A DNA stretch of 8,761 bases, taken from Candidatus Dormiibacterota bacterium. Its GTDB lineage: Bacteria; Chloroflexota; Dormibacteria; Aeolococcales; Bog-877. The stretch lies in contig JASHRA010000031.1 of assembly GCA_030038765.1 (NCBI GenBank), positions 1 to 8,761 of the forward strand, given 5' to 3'. Below the pieces are notes generated by a model. That model searched no databases and was not told the DNA's origin. It saw only the letters and a program-made list of their open reading frames with translations. Shown piece after piece: positions 6,532 to 8,761 of the stretch. The position numbers were made by a program, and so were the translations under genes. How positions within the stretch are numbered: position 1 is the first letter of the stretch; the number at the start of each line of letters is the position of its first letter.

Positions 6532-7356
6532 ATGGCCGTCAAGCGCTACCGGCCGACCTCCCCCGGGCGCCGCTTCATGAGCGTCAGCTCCTTCGCCGAC
6601 GTGGACAAGGTGAAGCCGGAGCGCTCGCTCACGGTCTCCCTCAAGAAGCACTCGGGGCGGAACTTCCAGGGCCGGATCACGGTCCGCCACCGGGGCGGCG
6701 GCCACCGCCGCATCTACCGCATCATCGACTTCCGCCGCGACAAGGTGGACATCCCCGGGCGCGTCGCCAGCATCGAGTACGACCCCAACCGCAGCGCCCG
6801 CATCGCGCTCATCCACTACCGGGACGGCGAGAAGCGCTACATCCTCTGTCCTGAGGGTCTGGCGGTCAACGACCAGGTCATGGCGGGAGAGAAGAGCGAC
6901 ATCCGCCCCGGCAACTCGCTGCCGCTGAGCCGGATCCCGCTCGGCACCACCATCCACAACCTGGAGCTGCAGCTGGGCCGGGGCGGCCAGCTGGTGCGCA
7001 GCGCCGGCGTGGGGGCGCAGCTGGTGGCCCGCGAGGGCCGCATGGCCCAGCTGCGCATGCCCTCGGGCGAGGTGCGGCTGGTGGACGTGCGCTGCAGCGC
7101 GACCATCGGCCAGGTGGGCAACTCCGACCACAGCAACGAGACCTGGGGCAAGGCGGGCAAGAGCCGCTGGCGCGGCTTCCGGCCCGCCGTCCGAGGCTCG
7201 ACCATGAACCCCTTCGACCATCCCCACGGCGGTGGGGAGGGACGCTCCGGCCCCGGCGGCCACCCCCAGACCCCCTGGGGCAAGCCCGCCCTGGGCCACC
7301 GCACCCGCCACAACAAGGCCACCGATCGCATGATCGTGCGCCGGAGAAAGAAGTAG
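6532..7356 (+). CDS. rplB: 50S ribosomal protein L2
   Basis: L2 is one of the largest and most conserved 50S proteins, needed for subunit joining and for peptidyl transferase activity. The 274-residue product has the SH3-like and OB-like core (HRGGGHRRIYRIIDF, IEYDPNRSARIALI) and the C-terminal loop MNPFDHPHGGGEG. His230, equal to E. coli His229 near the peptidyl transferase centre, is preserved. Small differences include Ser-Thr-Met before the loop (often VAM or TAM) and Phe for the usual Val in MNPVDHPHG. The end, DRMIVRRRKK, is typical. A strong GAGGGGG (6519-6525) lies 6 nt before the ATG, inside the end of rplW. Confidence 0.98.
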   Translation: MAVKRYRPTSPGRRFMSVSSFADVDKVKPERSLTVSLKKHSGRNFQGRITVRHRGGGHRRIYRIIDFRRDKVDIPGRVASIEYDPNRSARIALIHYRDGEKRYILCPEGLAVNDQVMAGEKSDIRPGNSLPLSRIPLGTTIHNLELQLGRGGQLVRSAGVGAQLVAREGRMAQLRMPSGEVRLVDVRCSATIGQVGNSDHSNETWGKAGKSRWRGFRPAVRGSTMNPFDHPHGGGEGRSGPGGHPQTPWGKPALGHRTRHNKATDRMIVRRRKK

Positions 7357-7359
7357 CCC

Positions 7360-7644
7360 ATGAGCCGTTCCACCAAGAAGGGACCGTTCTGCGACGCACC
7401 GCTGCTGCGCAAGGTCCTGGAGATGAACCGGAGCCGGGAGAAGCGGGTGATCCGCACCTGGTCGAGGCGGAGCGACATCTTCCCCGAGATGCTGGGCCAC
7501 ACCATCGCCGTCCACGACGGGCGCAAGCACGTGCCGGTCTTCATCACCGAGGCCATGGTGGGGCACAAGCTGGGCGAGTTCGTGCCTACGCGCAAGTTCC
7601 GCAGCCACGGCCACCACACCGAGCGCAGCACGGCGCTCAAGTAG
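7360..7644 (+). CDS. rpsS: 30S ribosomal protein S19
   Basis: S19 pairs with S13 in the 30S head and takes part in the contacts between subunits near the A and P sites. The 94-residue product starts SRSTKKGPF and contains IRTWSRRSDIFPEMLGHTIA, VHDGRKHVPVFI and MVGHKLGEF, then PTRKFRSHGHH, all diagnostic. It begins 3 nt after the rplB stop. GGAG at 7343-7346 lies 13 nt upstream, farther than ideal, so reinitiation after rplB is likely. A 16-nt spacer leads to rplV. Confidence 0.97.
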   Translation: MSRSTKKGPFCDAPLLRKVLEMNRSREKRVIRTWSRRSDIFPEMLGHTIAVHDGRKHVPVFITEAMVGHKLGEFVPTRKFRSHGHHTERSTALK

Positions 7645-7646
7645 TC

Positions 7647-7654
7647 GAGAGGAG
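7647..7654 (+). promoter_or_regulatory. Strong Shine-Dalgarno site that fixes the TTG start of rplV
   Basis: GAGAGGAG ends 6 nt before TTG 7661. With no ATG or GTG nearby at the right place in this frame, it makes TTG the convincing start of rplV. Confidence 0.65.
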
Positions 7655-7660
7655 CAAGGA

Positions 7661-8092
7661 TTGCAGGTCCAGGCGACCGCCAAGTGGGTCCGGGTGCCGG
7701 CGCGCAAGGCCCGGCTGGTGGCCAACGTGGTGGCGGGGATGCCGGTGGCTGACGCCCTCAGCACGCTCTCCTTCATGACCCAGGACGCCGCCAACGACGT
7801 GGCCAAGGTCGTGAAGTCGGCGGCCGCCAACGCGGAGAGCAACTTCAGCCTGGAGCCGGAGCGGCTGCGCCTGCTGCGCATCGACGTCGACGGCGGTCCC
7901 ATCATCAAGCGCTACCGGCCCCGCGCCCGGGGAGCGTCCTTCTCCATCTTCAAGCGCACCTGCCACCTGCGGGCGGTGGTGGAGGACAGCCTGGAGCGGC
8001 CGGGGCGGCTGCGGGCCAGGCCCGCACGAGCGGCCGCGCCGGCGGCGACGCCCGCGTCCCCGGCCGAGGGCGCGGAAGCCGAGGAGGAGTAG
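7661..8092 (+). CDS. rplV: 50S ribosomal protein L22
   Basis: L22 contacts all 23S rRNA domains; its long beta-hairpin forms part of the exit-tunnel constriction with L4. The 143-residue product starts at TTG 7661 (MQVQATAKWVRVPARKARLV), with VVKSAAANAESN and GGPIIKRYRPRARG following. Numbering matches E. coli through the hairpin: Lys83 and Arg84 are kept, position 90 is Arg instead of Lys, and the tip reads ASFS (92-95) where E. coli has RADR, so two basic residues are lost. The C-terminus continues about 30 residues beyond the usual end as an Ala/Pro-rich, then acidic tail (113-143) ending EGAEAEEE, likely disordered on the ribosome surface. Its last Glu codons form the ribosome binding site of rpsC. 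Confidence 0.95.
   Translation: MQVQATAKWVRVPARKARLVANVVAGMPVADALSTLSFMTQDAANDVAKVVKSAAANAESNFSLEPERLRLLRIDVDGGPIIKRYRPRARGASFSIFKRTCHLRAVVEDSLERPGRLRARPARAAAPAATPASPAEGAEAEEE
8081..8089 (+). promoter_or_regulatory. rpsC Shine-Dalgarno site inside the end of rplV
   Basis: GAGGAGGAG encodes the last three Glu residues of L22 and ends 10 nt before the rpsC ATG at 8100. A second AGGA at 8095-8098 is too close to act alone. Confidence 0.5.
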
Positions 8093-8099
8093 GCAGGAC

Positions 8100-8761
8100 A
8101 TGGGTCAGAAGGTCCACCCCAACGGCTTCCGTCTGGGCGTCTACCGCAACTGGGACGCGCGCTGGTTCGCGACCGGGCCGGAGTACACCAAGCTGCTCCA
8201 GGAGGACCTGGCCATGCGCCAGCTGATCCTCGGCCGGCTGCGCAACGCCAGCATCGCCAGGATCGAGACGGAGCGCTCCGCCAACCAGCTGACGGTGATC
8301 ATCCACACCGCCAAGCCGGGCATCGTCATCGGACGCAGCGGGGCCTCGGTGGACGCCCTGCGGGACAACCTGGAACGGATCTCGGGCAAGAAGGTGCGGG
8401 TCACCATCCAGGAGGTGAAGACCCCGGAGCTGGACGCGCACCTCGTGGCCGAGAACGTGGCCAACCAGCTGGAGAAGCGGATCGCCTTCCGCCGCGCCGT
8501 CAAGCAGTCGGTGATGCGCTCCATGCGGGCCGGGGCCAAGGGGGTCCGGATCCAGGTCTCGGGCCGGCTCGGCGGTGGCGACATGAGCCGCCGCGAGTGG
8601 GACCGCGACGGGCGCGTGCCCCTGCACACGCTGAAGGCCGACATCGACTACGGCCAGACCGAGGCCAGGACGACGTTCGGCCAGATCGGCGTCAGCGTCT
8701 GGATCTACCGGGGAGACTTCACCGAGCCCCAGGTAGTGGCGGCCCAGGAGGCGCCGGCGGA
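8100..8761 (+). CDS. rpsC: 30S ribosomal protein S3 (C-terminus beyond window)
   Basis: S3 lies at the mRNA entry channel and, with S4 and S5, helps the ribosome unwind mRNA. The window covers 220 codons from ATG 8100 with no stop, so only the C-terminal tail is missing by comparison with the 233-residue E. coli protein. Seen: MGQKVHPNGFRLGVYRNW at the start; the KH domain with GIVIGRSG (74-81) and its GxxG loop; PELDAHLVAENVANQLEKR; and the C-terminal domain SGRLGGGDMSRREW, DGRVPLHTLKADIDYG and IGVSVWIYRGD. The last visible residues (PQVVAAQEAPA) start a variable Ala/Pro-rich tail like that of L22. It follows rplV by 7 nt, as in the standard S10 operon, where rplP would come next. Confidence 0.97.
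   Translation, partial: MGQKVHPNGFRLGVYRNWDARWFATGPEYTKLLQEDLAMRQLILGRLRNASIARIETERSANQLTVIIHTAKPGIVIGRSGASVDALRDNLERISGKKVRVTIQEVKTPELDAHLVAENVANQLEKRIAFRRAVKQSVMRSMRAGAKGVRIQVSGRLGGGDMSRREWDRDGRVPLHTLKADIDYGQTEARTTFGQIGVSVWIYRGDFTEPQVVAAQEAPA

Noticed and set aside
6403..7908. Minus-strand open frame (501 codons) opposite rplW-rplB-rpsS-rplV
   Set aside because: It is the longest shadow frame, but it crosses four genes that are each confirmed by family motifs, and it shows no domain of its own.

Overview
This window is a bacterial translation-gene cluster in which the str operon runs straight into the S10 operon. The order on the + strand is rpsL, rpsG, fusA, tuf, rpsJ, rplC, rplD, rplW, rplB, rpsS, rplV, rpsC (cut by the window end). 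DNA is strongly GC-rich by eye, with G or C at most third codon positions. All twelve genes encode recognisable full-length proteins with their key motifs, so this is core chromosomal sequence. I found no mobile element, CRISPR array, tRNA or rRNA.

Layout: positions 1-109 (minus strand) hold the first 36 codons of a divergent gene whose N-terminus looks like an APC-superfamily amino acid permease. Positions 110-417 are a divergent intergenic region. It carries a good sigma70-type promoter toward rpsL (TTGACA at 301, TAGACT at 324), a weaker candidate promoter toward the permease, a 7-bp inverted repeat, a run of G-tracts and a small hairpin in the predicted 5' leader. From 418 to the end, genes are packed tightly: gaps are 1 to 48 nt and several stop/start codons overlap. 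No internal terminator is visible, so one long transcript from the 301-329 promoter is the simplest reading. The 28-nt tuf-rpsJ junction leaves no room for an E. coli-type S10 leader, and the 1-nt rpsL-rpsG junction leaves none for an E. coli-type S7 control site.

Functionally, S12, S7, S10, S19 and S3 are small-subunit proteins; L3, L4, L23, L2 and L22 are large-subunit proteins around the peptidyl transferase centre and exit tunnel; EF-G and EF-Tu drive elongation. Four of the twelve genes appear to start with TTG or GTG (rpsL, rpsG, fusA, rplV).

Organism: S10 carries a GPFIDKDSREQFE block that I associate with Chloroflexota-type S10, while EF-Tu (IDNAPEEKQRGITIATSHVE) also resembles Acidobacteriota-type sequences. 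A high-GC, poorly sampled lineage such as Chloroflexota or Dormibacterota is my best guess, from memory only. I see no previously undescribed system here. The points worth a second look are small: an Asp-to-Asn change in the EF-G P-loop, altered residues at the L22 hairpin tip, a CxC pair in EF-Tu domain II, the non-ATG starts, and the structured divergent promoter region.
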